34,228 bases of DNA, taken from positions 1 to 34,228 of IMG/VR virus record IMGVR_UViG_3300025889_000463. One strand, 5' to 3'. The notes beneath the pieces are model-generated. The model was not told the origin of the DNA, did not search any database, and saw only the letters and a list, made by a program, of their open reading frames with translations. The stretch's first letter is position 1; every line of letters starts with the position of its first letter. This document shows positions 1-9,254 of this stretch, one piece after another. The position numbers and the translations under genes are program-made. The DNA is from a virus.

Positions 1-3000
1 AAGAAGGCACCGGCTAAGAAAAAAGTAGCGCTACCTAAATCCAACGCTACCCCAAGAGACCGGGCTAGAACAGTAAAAAACCTTAAAAATTCTCCCGACC
101 AACTTGCTAGAGTAGCAGCAACAAAATTAACTACTAAAAATAAATATACACCCGACGGTGCTATGTCTTACTACATCAATCTAACTGAAGGAGATGTAGA
201 TTTAGCATTGCGTGAGATAGCGTTCGACTCAGTTAAAGCTCGTGGGCAAAGCGTAAAAAACAAAAATGAAAGAAAAAGGGCAGCTGCAGCTAAAAAATGG
301 TTAGAAAATCGAGCTCCAGAGAATATACCCGCATTAGAAAGACTTACAGAACGTGCGGAAAAAGATGAAATTAAGCGTACAGAAGAGGACGTAAAGAGAA
401 ACCGTTCTAGAAAACGTAAGCGCATAGAAGAATCTATAGTAGACGATTACGTAAATGAAGATGTAGCCGACGACAAAATGACAATGGAGGCTATGAATGA
501 TTTTATTGCGTATCAGGATGAAAGTTTTTACGAGGGGGACTTAGGCGACGAAATAGGTAAAGCGGCAGGTAGGAAGGGTATATCCGATTCCGATGATCCT
601 TTTGCAGCTTTGGATGCTTTTATTACAGATCAAGAGAAACTGCGGGCCGATGCTGTTGCGGCTACTATGGCAAACGCGCCAGCTGCCGTACAAGAACAAG
701 TTAATAGGGGCAGCATACTCGGTGCGCTTAAAGCTGTGTTTGATTCGTCCCCTAATGTAAAAGTTAAAAGTATTACGGTAGCGTTAGCTAAAGCTGTGCG
801 CGGGGTGAAACTAACTACGACTTCAGAACTAAATGATGATAAAGGTAACGTCTTAGCTGCCATATACGATAAAGATACTGATACGATTGTAATAAACACG
901 TCCGTAGAACTTAGCACACACGCTATTCTGCATGAGGCAGGGCACGCCGCTACGGTTAAAACACTTGAAAACAAATCCCACCCTACAACAAAAGCACTTA
1001 CTAAACTGTACGAATCATTGAAGGGTAAACTACCTAAAGATTATGGTATGACTTCACTAAATGATTTTGTTACTGAGGCATTCGTAAACCCAGAGTTTCA
1101 AGCCAAGCTAGCTGCTTTCAGACCGTCGGGTAAAGCTAAAACTGGATGGCAAAAATTCTGGGAAGCTGTCGGAAGGATATTCGGCCTAAAAGCAGAAAGT
1201 GCTGGTACAGAAGCCGTAGACCTCATAAACACATTATTAGCTAGCTCACCTGATACGAGAAAAGCTACTGTAATACCAACCGCTTTGGCAGAAGGTAAGG
1301 ATGGGGAAGTAGTAACTCATCTGCTGGCTAATAACAAAAATTTCATAAAAGACACCCCGCTCACATCATCTGCAATATATGACTGGGCTGCAGGTACAGA
1401 AGAGCGGGTAAGGGCTAATTTCTTGAACGGAGTTGGTCTCGAAGCTATAACAGATTTGTTAAAAAATAAAATACCCGCCGCAAAAGAAGTAGAACGTATA
1501 CTGTATAAAATTGATGGGGTGAGAGTAAATGGTATGAAACAGTACCATTACATTCTTGAGCAAGCTAATAAAGCGTTTAAAGGAAACAAAAATGCACGAG
1601 AGACATTTAACACGCTAGTGGCTTCTTCTACTATAAACCGCATAGACCCTACCATAGACGAAGATAAAGTACGTAAGCATTGGCTTGTATATGGAGAATT
1701 TACGCCCGGTAAAACTAAAGATGACCCCGGCACATACAAAAGAGTGGAAGAGAAATTCAACTCTAAAGAGGCTATGGATAAGCGCAAAGCTGTGTTGGAG
1801 GGCAATAAACAGGCTCAAGAAGAAGCAGAAAAGGCAACCGGCAAACCCCCAATCATACTTGGCGAAATAAAAAGTATAGAACCTACCACTAAAAGAATTA
1901 AAGAATACGAAGAAGTGGTTAGGTTGTTTAAATCTCTTAACGCAGAACAGCGTGGTGTGTACACAGGGCTTAGAGATTTTTACAAAGCCATAAACGAAGC
2001 AATAATAAAAGCTGAAGAAGCTAATATAAATAAATTAGAAACAGAAAAAGACGTTAAAAAGACAATACGAGATGTAATGTTTCTTAGAAGACTAGAAGCC
2101 GGTTTTATTGAGCCGTACTTCCCGCTAACACGTTCCGGAGACTACTGGGTAGAGTTTATGTACAAAGACGAAAACGGACAAACCGTATACGGTACAGGTT
2201 CGTTTGACTCTCGGTTACAAAGAAGTAGAGCAATTACAAAACTTAAATCACTTCCAGAAGTAGATGCTTCAACTGTTAAAGCAAGGTCTCTAGCGGAAAC
2301 ACAAAAGCGAACTTACGATAACGCTATACCTATCCCGTTTTTAACTGATTTAAAGAATAAAGTTAAAGCTATGGATATAAAAAGCGAAGAAGGTAAAAGA
2401 CAGGTAAACGAGTTTTTATCTGAAGTAATGTTGCGAGCATTACCAGATCAGACCTTAATGCAAACCCGTATGGTGCGACAAGGAATTGCTTTTTTCGAGG
2501 GGGACGCCCTTACTTCTTTCCAACAACGTGCTCCTCAGTTTATAAGTAGTCTAGCTGGACTAACTTACTCTGTAGATTTAGAACTTGCGGGTAAAAAGGT
2601 ACGAAATCAAAGAGATGCCTTGGATGAAGAAGAGGCTTTAGCAAGAGAAGCTGCCACTATAGTAGCCGGTACGGCACAAGAAACTGGAGAGATGCAGGCG
2701 TTTGGCAAACTACCAAGTTATGTACAGTTTGCTAAAAATCCGTATTTACCGCCAATAAGTCGTTGGCTACGTTCCGGAACCTTTGTATGGACTTTAGGGG
2801 GTAACATAAGCTCCGTCGCAGTTAACTCTTCAATCGTACCTATGGTGCTACAGTCCAGACTTGCTGGTAAATATGGTGGTGTACGTGCTACTCAATCAAC
2901 AGCCATAGCAGCCACAGAGTATGCCAGCACATTCGGTATGGTATCTGTTGATGCCCTTCAAGAAGTAGATGAAAAAGGTAAACCACTTGGAGAGGCTAAA

Positions 3001-4440
3001 ACAAAACTGGAACTCGGCGGGTTTTCTATAACAAACGATTTTTCTGGGGATACTAAAAAACAAGCCCGATTTGCTAAATATGATCCGCTCAAAACAATCT
3101 TAAAAGATCGTGGTATGGATACCCGAACCATTGCTGGTGAAACCTCAGACTTAGATAACCCTACAGCGCCTTGGGTAAACAAACTAAATTATTGGTCTGG
3201 ATTCCTGTTTAACCACTCTGAACGCGGCATAAGGCAGGTAAGTGCGATGAGCACCTATCGTTTGGAGTTAGAAAACTTGGTGGCGAAAGACAGGGGGGTC
3301 AAGGAAGGTAAAGTTTCTTTTAAAGATATAACCGATGCCGAAATAGCCAAATTTGGAGAACAGGCTGCCGAAACCGCTATAGATACAACTTTGTACGTTA
3401 ACTCATCGGCCCTGCTTACTACTGCGCCTAGAATTGCACAGACTTCGGTTGGGGCTTTGGCGTGGCAATTTAAAAGAGTACCGGCACAGTTTTTCTATAC
3501 TCACCTACGTATGGTTAAAACTTTATTCGACGACGCTATCGGTAAAGCTAGAACTGAAACGGAGCGAGAAGAAGCTAGAGTATTAAGGAATACGTTCTTC
3601 TACTTAACTGTAACCGGTGGTGCGTTGGTTGGCGTAAAAGGCATACCGATGTACGGTATAATAACTTCTATTATGAACTTGTTCTTAGAAGATGATGAGG
3701 ATGACGCCAATACCCTTATTGCTAAAATGATAGGGGAAGAGAAGTACTACGGACTTATAGCCTCATATGCGGGGGTAGATTTAACAGACCGTATAGCGTT
3801 AACCAACCTTATGGTACGAGACAGAGGTAATTACCGACCAGATAGTCAACTGGAAGGACTTGCCGAGGCATGGCTTGGTCCTACATATGGGGTTGGTATA
3901 CGGGCTGCGGGTGGTCTAATTGACTTGTTTGATGATAATCCAGCTAATAAAGATCGGGCTCTGGAATCCTTCATACCTACGGGACTATCTAATGTAGCTA
4001 AATCCTACAGGTTCTACACTAAAGGTTACGAAACCGGTAGGGGAGACGCAATAATATCTGAAGAGCTGCCTATGTCGGATATCATTGGTCAGGCTATGGG
4101 TTTTTCTCCCGCCTCAAACAGAGCAGCTAGGGATAGATTATCTGTAAACATTAGAAAGGATCAAGGTAGGCAAGCTAGATCACTTAAGATTCTGGATAAA
4201 ATTATCTATGGTCTAGAGAATGGAAGGGAGGAACTGGTATCGGAAGGTATAGCGGATATGGCTGAATACAACAAAGACCATCCAACTAGACCTTTATCTA
4301 TAGATTCTATCAAACGTTCAATGAGTGGGAGGCAGCGCCGTAGTGAAAGCGCAATACTTACGGGTGGGGCTCCAGTTGAAAGGAACGCTGTCTTAGAAAT
4401 GATTCAATCTAACCGAGAATTTGAAGAAGGATATGACTAA
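1..4440 (+). CDS. Giant virion-type polyvalent protein with HEXXH metallopeptidase motif (5' end outside window)
   Basis: The frame is open from base 1, so the gene starts upstream; the in-window ATG at 163 is internal or at best an alternative start. At least 1480 residues are visible. The first residues are Lys/Ala-rich (KKAPAKKK), followed by a charged helical region. A zinc-protease signature HEAGH is encoded at 931-945. The C-terminal third has hydrophobic stretches (about 3590-3690) and ends in a charged tail. Very long proteins with an embedded HEXXH domain are typical of phage large polyvalent or internal virion proteins that can be ejected with the DNA; that role is inferred. It points the same way as the head genes at the right of the window, so it is probably the last late gene. 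Its stop codon touches the terminator of the opposing early operon. I am confident of the coding region and less so of the exact function. Confidence 0.85.
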   Translation, partial: KKAPAKKKVALPKSNATPRDRARTVKNLKNSPDQLARVAATKLTTKNKYTPDGAMSYYINLTEGDVDLALREIAFDSVKARGQSVKNKNERKRAAAAKKWLENRAPENIPALERLTERAEKDEIKRTEEDVKRNRSRKRKRIEESIVDDYVNEDVADDKMTMEAMNDFIAYQDESFYEGDLGDEIGKAAGRKGISDSDDPFAALDAFITDQEKLRADAVAATMANAPAAVQEQVNRGSILGALKAVFDSSPNVKVKSITVALAKAVRGVKLTTTSELNDDKGNVLAAIYDKDTDTIVINTSVELSTHAILHEAGHAATVKTLENKSHPTTKALTKLYESLKGKLPKDYGMTSLNDFVTEAFVNPEFQAKLAAFRPSGKAKTGWQKFWEAVGRIFGLKAESAGTEAVDLINTLLASSPDTRKATVIPTALAEGKDGEVVTHLLANNKNFIKDTPLTSSAIYDWAAGTEERVRANFLNGVGLEAITDLLKNKIPAAKEVERILYKIDGVRVNGMKQYHYILEQANKAFKGNKNARETFNTLVASSTINRIDPTIDEDKVRKHWLVYGEFTPGKTKDDPGTYKRVEEKFNSKEAMDKRKAVLEGNKQAQEEAEKATGKPPIILGEIKSIEPTTKRIKEYEEVVRLFKSLNAEQRGVYTGLRDFYKAINEAIIKAEEANINKLETEKDVKKTIRDVMFLRRLEAGFIEPYFPLTRSGDYWVEFMYKDENGQTVYGTGSFDSRLQRSRAITKLKSLPEVDASTVKARSLAETQKRTYDNAIPIPFLTDLKNKVKAMDIKSEEGKRQVNEFLSEVMLRALPDQTLMQTRMVRQGIAFFEGDALTSFQQRAPQFISSLAGLTYSVDLELAGKKVRNQRDALDEEEALAREAATIVAGTAQETGEMQAFGKLPSYVQFAKNPYLPPISRWLRSGTFVWTLGGNISSVAVNSSIVPMVLQSRLAGKYGGVRATQSTAIAATEYASTFGMVSVDALQEVDEKGKPLGEAKTKLELGGFSITNDFSGDTKKQARFAKYDPLKTILKDRGMDTRTIAGETSDLDNPTAPWVNKLNYWSGFLFNHSERGIRQVSAMSTYRLELENLVAKDRGVKEGKVSFKDITDAEIAKFGEQAAETAIDTTLYVNSSALLTTAPRIAQTSVGALAWQFKRVPAQFFYTHLRMVKTLFDDAIGKARTETEREEARVLRNTFFYLTVTGGALVGVKGIPMYGIITSIMNLFLEDDEDDANTLIAKMIGEEKYYGLIASYAGVDLTDRIALTNLMVRDRGNYRPDSQLEGLAEAWLGPTYGVGIRAAGGLIDLFDDNPANKDRALESFIPTGLSNVAKSYRFYTKGYETGRGDAIISEELPMSDIIGQAMGFSPASNRAARDRLSVNIRKDQGRQARSLKILDKIIYGLENGREELVSEGIADMAEYNKDHPTRPLSIDSIKRSMSGRQRRSESAILTGGAPVERNAVLEMIQSNREFEEGYD

Positions 4441-4466
4441 AAAATGCCCCCACGTAGGGGGCAAAA
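4439..4466 (-). terminator. Intrinsic terminator of the leftward operon
   Basis: A 7-bp stem TGCCCCC/GGGGGCA (4445-4451 with 4457-4463) has a 5-nt loop. On the minus strand it is followed by six T residues (complement of 4439-4444), the canonical rho-independent arrangement. On the plus strand no T-run follows, so it mainly stops the leftward transcript. It lies between converging genes and includes the end of the stop codon of the giant rightward gene. Confidence 0.85.
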
Positions 4467-4486
4467 CTCCTCTTAGGAAATCGGTA

Positions 4487-4708
4487 TTACTTTAGTCTCC
4501 AAACTCTAACTCCATACTTACCATTTTCTATACGAACACGTTTGGCTATATCTTGTTTATTTATTTTTGCTGCTTCTACTAAATGTTCTACTGCTTTTGC
4601 TGTATCCAGACATGGAATAAACACTGACGCCCCCGGTGTAAACTTGTCCCAATCGATTACTACCCGTATACCATCCGGCGAAATATCAGTCAGCATGAAC
4701 CTCGTCAT
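4487..4708 (-). CDS. Small hypothetical protein, last gene of the early operon
   Basis: This 73-residue protein has no family I recognise. It has mixed alpha/beta character with a basic C-terminus (GVRVWRLK). The start at 4708 is supported by a GGAGA Shine-Dalgarno site about six bases upstream, inside the 3' end of the primase-helicase gene, which it overlaps by 23 bases. That overlap suggests translational coupling to the replication gene. It is followed directly by the operon terminator. A later in-frame ATG (4696) is possible but has a worse site. Confidence 0.7.
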   Translation of the reverse strand: MTRFMLTDISPDGIRVVIDWDKFTPGASVFIPCLDTAKAVEHLVEAAKINKQDIAKRVRIENGKYGVRVWRLK

Positions 4709-7598
4709 CGTTTTCTCCGTCTTCCCATTCCACCATCAACAGGTGCTGTAGCGGCGTTTTAAGTTTCGTACCTTTACCTAGCCGCATCCTTACTTTTTGT
4801 GCCCCCATGTATTTAGTTAAAAGTTCACGTACTCCATTGTGGTGATGTCCTCGTTTAACGCACCACTCTTTAAACGGTGCTGGGACTAAGTACAATCTGT
4901 TTATGTCGTACTCTAACCTGCCTACCCACTGATAAAGAGGTACAGCATCCGGCATTATAAGGTGCTGCTTTTGTGGATCATTAGTACGTGCATCATCGGT
5001 ACTACGAACCCTTAATATACCCCGTGGGTGTTCGGCCAAGTACTGTGCCACTAAATCCTGTACATCCACTACCATAGCCTGTAAATCCTCCTTTGCTAAC
5101 ATAAGTTTTTGTACCATCCAATCATAGAGAGCCTCCAAATTCCAATCCAGCAGCCCTATTTTCTTTGCAATGGTAAGACCCGAAAATACTACAGCAGTCT
5201 GAGCAACCCAAAAACGATGTTGTGAATCTAATTCCGCGTCCTGCAGTAGCTGGTTGCGAGTGTCCAAGACCTGCTTTTCTACCGACTTCATATTGTTAAG
5301 TATATGTTGTATGTATATTTCTCCTGCATGGCCGTAGTTTTTAGCAAGATCGTCATTGAGTTTATTAGCCGCATCTGTTTGGGCTTTGGATGTTAGCTTC
5401 TTACTAGCCACTACTTCTAACATACGCCCGAATTCTCCCTTAGCATGAGTACGGTGCTTACTAACTATCTCCTGTAGGCTTGTGTTCCCGCTAGTGCCTA
5501 CAAGCAATGCCCACTCTGCCCCTCTATAACGCTCTTCGTTTTGCCCACTACTACTAAGCCTGTTTTTCTGCTCTCCATCACAAGCCCCGTACACAAATTC
5601 ACTAGCGGGTTCAGGTTTGTAGTTAGTTATCTCATCAATGTACAGAACCATATTCTTCCATATTTCCGCCCTGTTCCACGCTGAATTGCCAGTGTCCTTA
5701 CCCCGTAAAACTAGCTTTTTATGATTGCCCCATACCGAAGCTCCTGCCAGCATACCGGTAGTTTTTCCATAACCTGTGTCTGTACTCATTAAATGATAGA
5801 TAGCTCCAGCAACGTTGGGTATAAACTGCATCAATGGAGCTCCAAAGGACAGGCCGAACATAAACTGATGCTCTTCAAACCCATCTTTGTTGTAGAACTT
5901 AGTTACGTGTTTCCACCCTTCTAACGTACCTTTCTTACGGAACATAGGAAAATACTGAGCGGTTCGCGAACTGGCTGGATTTATAGTAATCTCATTAGCC
6001 CGTATCTCACGTTCCCCTATTACAAAAGCCTTCATGTCCTCTGTCCAACCAAACTGAGTCCGTACATCTACGAAGTCTTGCCCGTCTTTACCTTGCAGTT
6101 TATTTATCCATGCCCCTACATAAACCATAAGCGCGTCTGCCTGTTTGTTTAAAACAAATATGTCGTTCTTACCCATAACCTTTCTGAACTGTTCTTTTGA
6201 AGTCAAGTCACTCATGGGTATTACAAAAGTCTGTATGCCTTCTCTGTCGGTATGGTGTTTAAACTCAAATGACGGCCCTTCAAACGGATCACGCAGTCGT
6301 TTGGTTATATATAAAGGTCGCTTGTATATGGTCTCTTCGTATGTGGTGCCGTCATCCTTCTCTACACTTATGTAAATTCCTCCACTGGCTGCTCTTTTAT
6401 ATGGAAACGGATACTCTGGTATTTTAACTGTCTGTGTTTTTGTAGGCGGAGGTAGCGGAATCCCTTCTTCGTCGTTACTATCACTACCCTCACTACTGTT
6501 TACTGTACCCTCTTCGGTAAATTGCTCGTCATATACCTCGACTACCACCTCGGCAGATTCGGCTTCACGTATTTCCATACATAGTTTTATAGGAGAACGA
6601 ATTTTACCTGACTGCTTATGTGGGCAGCCTTCGCATCCTTCTGGGTTATCGAATTCAAACGTACTGCATAAGTGTGGGGTTTCTATGGAGGCGGCTATTT
6701 TGTCTGTTTCTTCTGGTGAATACCTATCATACCCTTTGGATATCAGGTGTATGGCTTTGTCTCCATCTACATCACAGTACTTAGCTATAGAAAGTACGTG
6801 TAACCAATCCGCATATGAAAGATCGTTAGGTTTTGTTATAGCTCTGTGAATCTGAGCACACCCATTACCTGCTGCATTAGCCTCCAAAAGTTTACCGAAC
6901 CGCTTGCGGTACTTATCTATCCCCATGGCACGGGCCATGTCTTTCGCATCTTCACTGCTGTATTCGGATGGCGAAACAGTCAATATGTTGTCAGGTAAAT
7001 TTTCATTAAACACATCCAAACTAACACTTGGATTTAGTTCTTTATTTATTACCTTAACATCTAGCGGTGGGTCACCTTTAAAGTTATGGGTATTAGGTAC
7101 ACGTAGTATACGCGCAGCATCCGCACTTACTGTCCGGTCTATCTCCAATCCGAAATCCATACAGGCAGATTTCAAACGAATGGCTACAGGTTTCCACTCT
7201 TCTTTAGAATACGCACGATCAAGTACCCAGTACACGTGCAAGCCGCGCCCAGAGTTAACAACCGCAGTAAATGCAGGTAGTTTATACTTTACCCTGAACT
7301 CTCGTAGTGCTTTTATACCATCTGCTTGGGTAGCGTATGGCTTACCAACTCCACAGTCTAAGTCTATGAACAGACTCTTTATCTGTAACGAATTTGCTGC
7401 CTTACGGCTATCTCCGTTCTTAAAAGTTGATAAACTGAAGTATGCGTCAAACCCACTGTCGTCAAAATTACGCGCTTCTTGCTCGGCTTCAGTTAGCGAA
7501 GTAACGAATTTGTGTATTACCTTATCTTCTTTTATACCTACTATGCAGTAATATCCTTCGTCACCAAGAACCGCCTCAAGAAATTCCTTGGTTTCCAT
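4686..7598 (-). CDS. Primase-helicase fusion (AEP/PrimPol-like, PriCT-like and SF3/DUF927-like domains)
   Basis: Replication protein of about 970 residues. Near residues 76-81 it has FIDLD, the D-x-D metal motif of archaeo-eukaryotic-type primases, followed by GRGLHVYW and ARILRVPNT, matching the later motifs of RepB/PrimPol-like primases. A linker resembling the PriCT-2 module (ADWLHVLSIA..GYD) and a small cysteine cluster follow. The C-terminal half has a Walker A (TDTGYGKTT, Lys about 612) and Walker B (LYIDE, Asp about 655), as in DUF927-type helicases. It probably primes and unwinds DNA at the phage fork with the polymerase encoded upstream. The frame extends to a GTG at 7628, but that codon lies inside a strong hairpin; I chose the ATG at 7598, although its Shine-Dalgarno site is weak. 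Confidence 0.85.
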   Translation of the reverse strand: METKEFLEAVLGDEGYYCIVGIKEDKVIHKFVTSLTEAEQEARNFDDSGFDAYFSLSTFKNGDSRKAANSLQIKSLFIDLDCGVGKPYATQADGIKALREFRVKYKLPAFTAVVNSGRGLHVYWVLDRAYSKEEWKPVAIRLKSACMDFGLEIDRTVSADAARILRVPNTHNFKGDPPLDVKVINKELNPSVSLDVFNENLPDNILTVSPSEYSSEDAKDMARAMGIDKYRKRFGKLLEANAAGNGCAQIHRAITKPNDLSYADWLHVLSIAKYCDVDGDKAIHLISKGYDRYSPEETDKIAASIETPHLCSTFEFDNPEGCEGCPHKQSGKIRSPIKLCMEIREAESAEVVVEVYDEQFTEEGTVNSSEGSDSNDEEGIPLPPPTKTQTVKIPEYPFPYKRAASGGIYISVEKDDGTTYEETIYKRPLYITKRLRDPFEGPSFEFKHHTDREGIQTFVIPMSDLTSKEQFRKVMGKNDIFVLNKQADALMVYVGAWINKLQGKDGQDFVDVRTQFGWTEDMKAFVIGEREIRANEITINPASSRTAQYFPMFRKKGTLEGWKHVTKFYNKDGFEEHQFMFGLSFGAPLMQFIPNVAGAIYHLMSTDTGYGKTTGMLAGASVWGNHKKLVLRGKDTGNSAWNRAEIWKNMVLYIDEITNYKPEPASEFVYGACDGEQKNRLSSSGQNEERYRGAEWALLVGTSGNTSLQEIVSKHRTHAKGEFGRMLEVVASKKLTSKAQTDAANKLNDDLAKNYGHAGEIYIQHILNNMKSVEKQVLDTRNQLLQDAELDSQHRFWVAQTAVVFSGLTIAKKIGLLDWNLEALYDWMVQKLMLAKEDLQAMVVDVQDLVAQYLAEHPRGILRVRSTDDARTNDPQKQHLIMPDAVPLYQWVGRLEYDINRLYLVPAPFKEWCVKRGHHHNGVRELLTKYMGAQKVRMRLGKGTKLKTPLQHLLMVEWEDGENDDEVHAD

Positions 7599-7620
7599 AG
7601 TTTTTCCGTATAAGAGGATT

Positions 7621-7640
7621 AGGGGCACCGCAGTGCCCCT
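7621..7640 (-). other. Perfect 8-bp hairpin between the SSB-like gene and the primase gene
   Basis: AGGGGCAC and GTGCCCCT form a perfect stem with a CGCA loop. No T-run follows on either strand, so it is not a textbook terminator. In the leftward transcript it sits between the stop of the ssDNA-binding-like gene (7667) and the primase start (7598). It may be an attenuator, an RNase processing site or a 3'-end stabiliser. Confidence 0.6.
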
Positions 7641-7666
7641 GTAAATAATGTATAATAGTTTAAGTT

Positions 7667-8551
7667 TTAATCGTCGAAGTCAGCCAACAAACTGGCAAGA
7701 TCAATGTCAGCCGGAGACTCGACTTTCTTGTTTTTCTTCGACTTCTTGACCTTGGGTTCTTCTTCAGATGCTTCGACCTTTACCTTCGGTTTTGGCAATG
7801 CTGGTGCATCACTGTCTTCCTTTGGTTTTACTGTTAAAGCAATTAGCCTTGCTGTGTCTTCAGATTTCTGATTTTCCAATGCCATCATAAGTTCGTCTTT
7901 ATCCAACATACGCACCGGCTTAAAGCATAGCTTGGGTGTAGATGAATCAGTATCGAAACGTATTTCTGTAAGTAGAGAAGCCAACGGCGCTTTCTGAGAG
8001 TCTAAAAAACGGGCGTAGGTTTGAAGCCCCATCTTTTGTTTGTTATCACCAAAAACACTAGTTGCAGGTAAGGATAGTTGGTATACGTCTTTAGACTTAA
8101 CAGTACCAGTCTCGTCTGCCAACATAACCGCTACTCGTTGAGAATAACGACACGCTCTACCTTCACCCATGCCGGAACCTTTGACGTTTTGAGGACAGTC
8201 GAAACATGTATCGGACTGTACGTCATCAGCTAAAACGTCTTCGGAAGGTCGCCCAGTTTTTGTATCGCCAGACCAACAAGTAGGTGGATTAGTTTGTCCC
8301 GGTACGTACTGCCCAGCAAAATACATGCGAGATATGGGTGCAGTTTTAACTATCACCACGTTTATAGCCCGCTGTTCAAGTTCTCCTACCTCTTGACCCC
8401 CTACTACTTTTCGGAAAACACCACCCCGAATACTTAGGCGATTGGTTCCGCCACTGGATATGCGTCCGGAAGCGTTAGTATCTGGTTGAAGCTGTGCCAG
8501 TAGGTCTTTGTATTCGGCTGGCATGTTCTCAAATAAAGTTATTTCGCTCAT
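7667..8551 (-). CDS. Putative single-stranded DNA-binding protein with Cys cluster and acidic tail
   Basis: This 294-residue protein starts at an ATG that overlaps the previous stop as ATGA, with GAGGAAAATTT upstream. The middle has a cysteine set (TCWSGD, CFDCP, ACRYS) that could bind zinc. The C-terminus is a long Lys/Glu/Pro linker ending in an acidic tip with aromatic residue (LASLLADFDD), the style of tail that phage SSBs use to recruit replication partners. Its position between an HTH gene and the primase-helicase fits a replication role. I infer SSB from tail, size and context; the OB fold is not visible by eye. It could instead be another nucleic-acid-binding accessory protein. Confidence 0.55.
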   Translation of the reverse strand: MSEITLFENMPAEYKDLLAQLQPDTNASGRISSGGTNRLSIRGGVFRKVVGGQEVGELEQRAINVVIVKTAPISRMYFAGQYVPGQTNPPTCWSGDTKTGRPSEDVLADDVQSDTCFDCPQNVKGSGMGEGRACRYSQRVAVMLADETGTVKSKDVYQLSLPATSVFGDNKQKMGLQTYARFLDSQKAPLASLLTEIRFDTDSSTPKLCFKPVRMLDKDELMMALENQKSEDTARLIALTVKPKEDSDAPALPKPKVKVEASEEEPKVKKSKKNKKVESPADIDLASLLADFDD

Positions 8552-8799
8552 AAATTTTCCTCGTCGTCAAAATCTAACTCAAGTTGTTTTGGGTTTTTAA
8601 CAGGGGTAGTGTCCTGCTCTGGTGCTTCCTGTTTCAAAGCTGCCACTACAGCCGGTATATTAAAACGGTACGTATTCCCAACCTTTATATATGTGGTTTT
8701 GGGTATGTATCCCTTTGTAACCCAGTCTCTAATAGTGGGAACTTTGACAGAAAGATAGTTTGCTAGATCATCTACTGGAGAGTAGGTATCTTCCGTCAC
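8548..8799 (-). CDS. Small helix-turn-helix DNA-binding protein
   Basis: This 83-residue protein starts at GTG 8799. An excellent TAAGGAGG site lies five bases upstream, and the start overlaps the previous stop as GTGA; the longer TTG-initiated reading is unsupported. Residues about 10-55 (DLANYLSVKVPTIRDWVTKG, then YRFNIPAVVAAL) fit the MerR/excisionase-like winged HTH layout: helix, recognition helix, wing, helix. The tail is acidic (DFDDEENL). It may be an operon regulator, a replication accessory or a directionality-factor relative. No integrase is visible, so excision is unlikely to be its role here. Confidence 0.7.
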   Translation of the reverse strand: MTEDTYSPVDDLANYLSVKVPTIRDWVTKGYIPKTTYIKVGNTYRFNIPAVVAALKQEAPEQDTTPVKNPKQLELDFDDEENL

Positions 8800-9194
8800 T
8801 TTTTCCTCCTTACTGTAACAGTGTATTCGCTTTCGCAATTTAACCCCGGTGGTAGTAGCTCGGGATTATCCTCAAGAAACTGCTTTATGTTACCTTGATG
8901 GATTCGTTTCTCTAGAAGCTCGGGGACCCCGTGATCTAGAATAAATTCGTTCATGGCTTCCCAGTCGGAAGTCCAATATTTTTGGCGTATCGAACGATAA
9001 AATGTACCTGATGCCGTTCGTACAGACTCGACTCCGGAATCTTTACAGTGTTCCAGTAATGCAGTCTCAATAATTTTTAACTTATCGCTTAGTTCCTGTT
9101 CTTCTTCACGAGCCTTGGCAGCGACTTCGTTTTTCTTATCTCGTATTTTTATGTAGACAGATACTAAACGCTCTAGGTCTGGCGTAAGTGTCAT
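8796..9194 (-). CDS. Conserved-looking phage protein with N-terminal coiled coil
   Basis: This 132-residue protein begins with a charged helical segment (about residues 10-50) typical of a coiled coil. A compact C-terminal part follows, with PELLPPGLNCESEYTVTVRR near the end, a beta-like ending I associate with small phage proteins next to SSB and polymerase genes. I cannot name the family. A GAGG site lies upstream of the ATG at 9194. The gene overlaps the HTH gene start by four bases and follows the SNF2 helicase gene after 60 bases. Context suggests a replication or recombination accessory role; this is inference. Confidence 0.7.
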   Translation of the reverse strand: MTLTPDLERLVSVYIKIRDKKNEVAAKAREEEQELSDKLKIIETALLEHCKDSGVESVRTASGTFYRSIRQKYWTSDWEAMNEFILDHGVPELLEKRIHQGNIKQFLEDNPELLPPGLNCESEYTVTVRRKK

Positions 9195-9254
9195 AATGTG
9201 CCTCGTTGTATAGTCTTGTTTGTTTATGTTTTGCGTAGTTTAGTTAAGATGTTT

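Noticed and set aside
6904-7551. 215-residue rightward frame
   Set aside because: Lies wholly opposite the primase-helicase gene, which carries clear motifs; shadow frame.
8797-8838. Longer TTG-initiated form of the HTH protein
   Set aside because: A textbook TAAGGAGG and GTGA overlap place the start at 8799; the upstream codon has no site.
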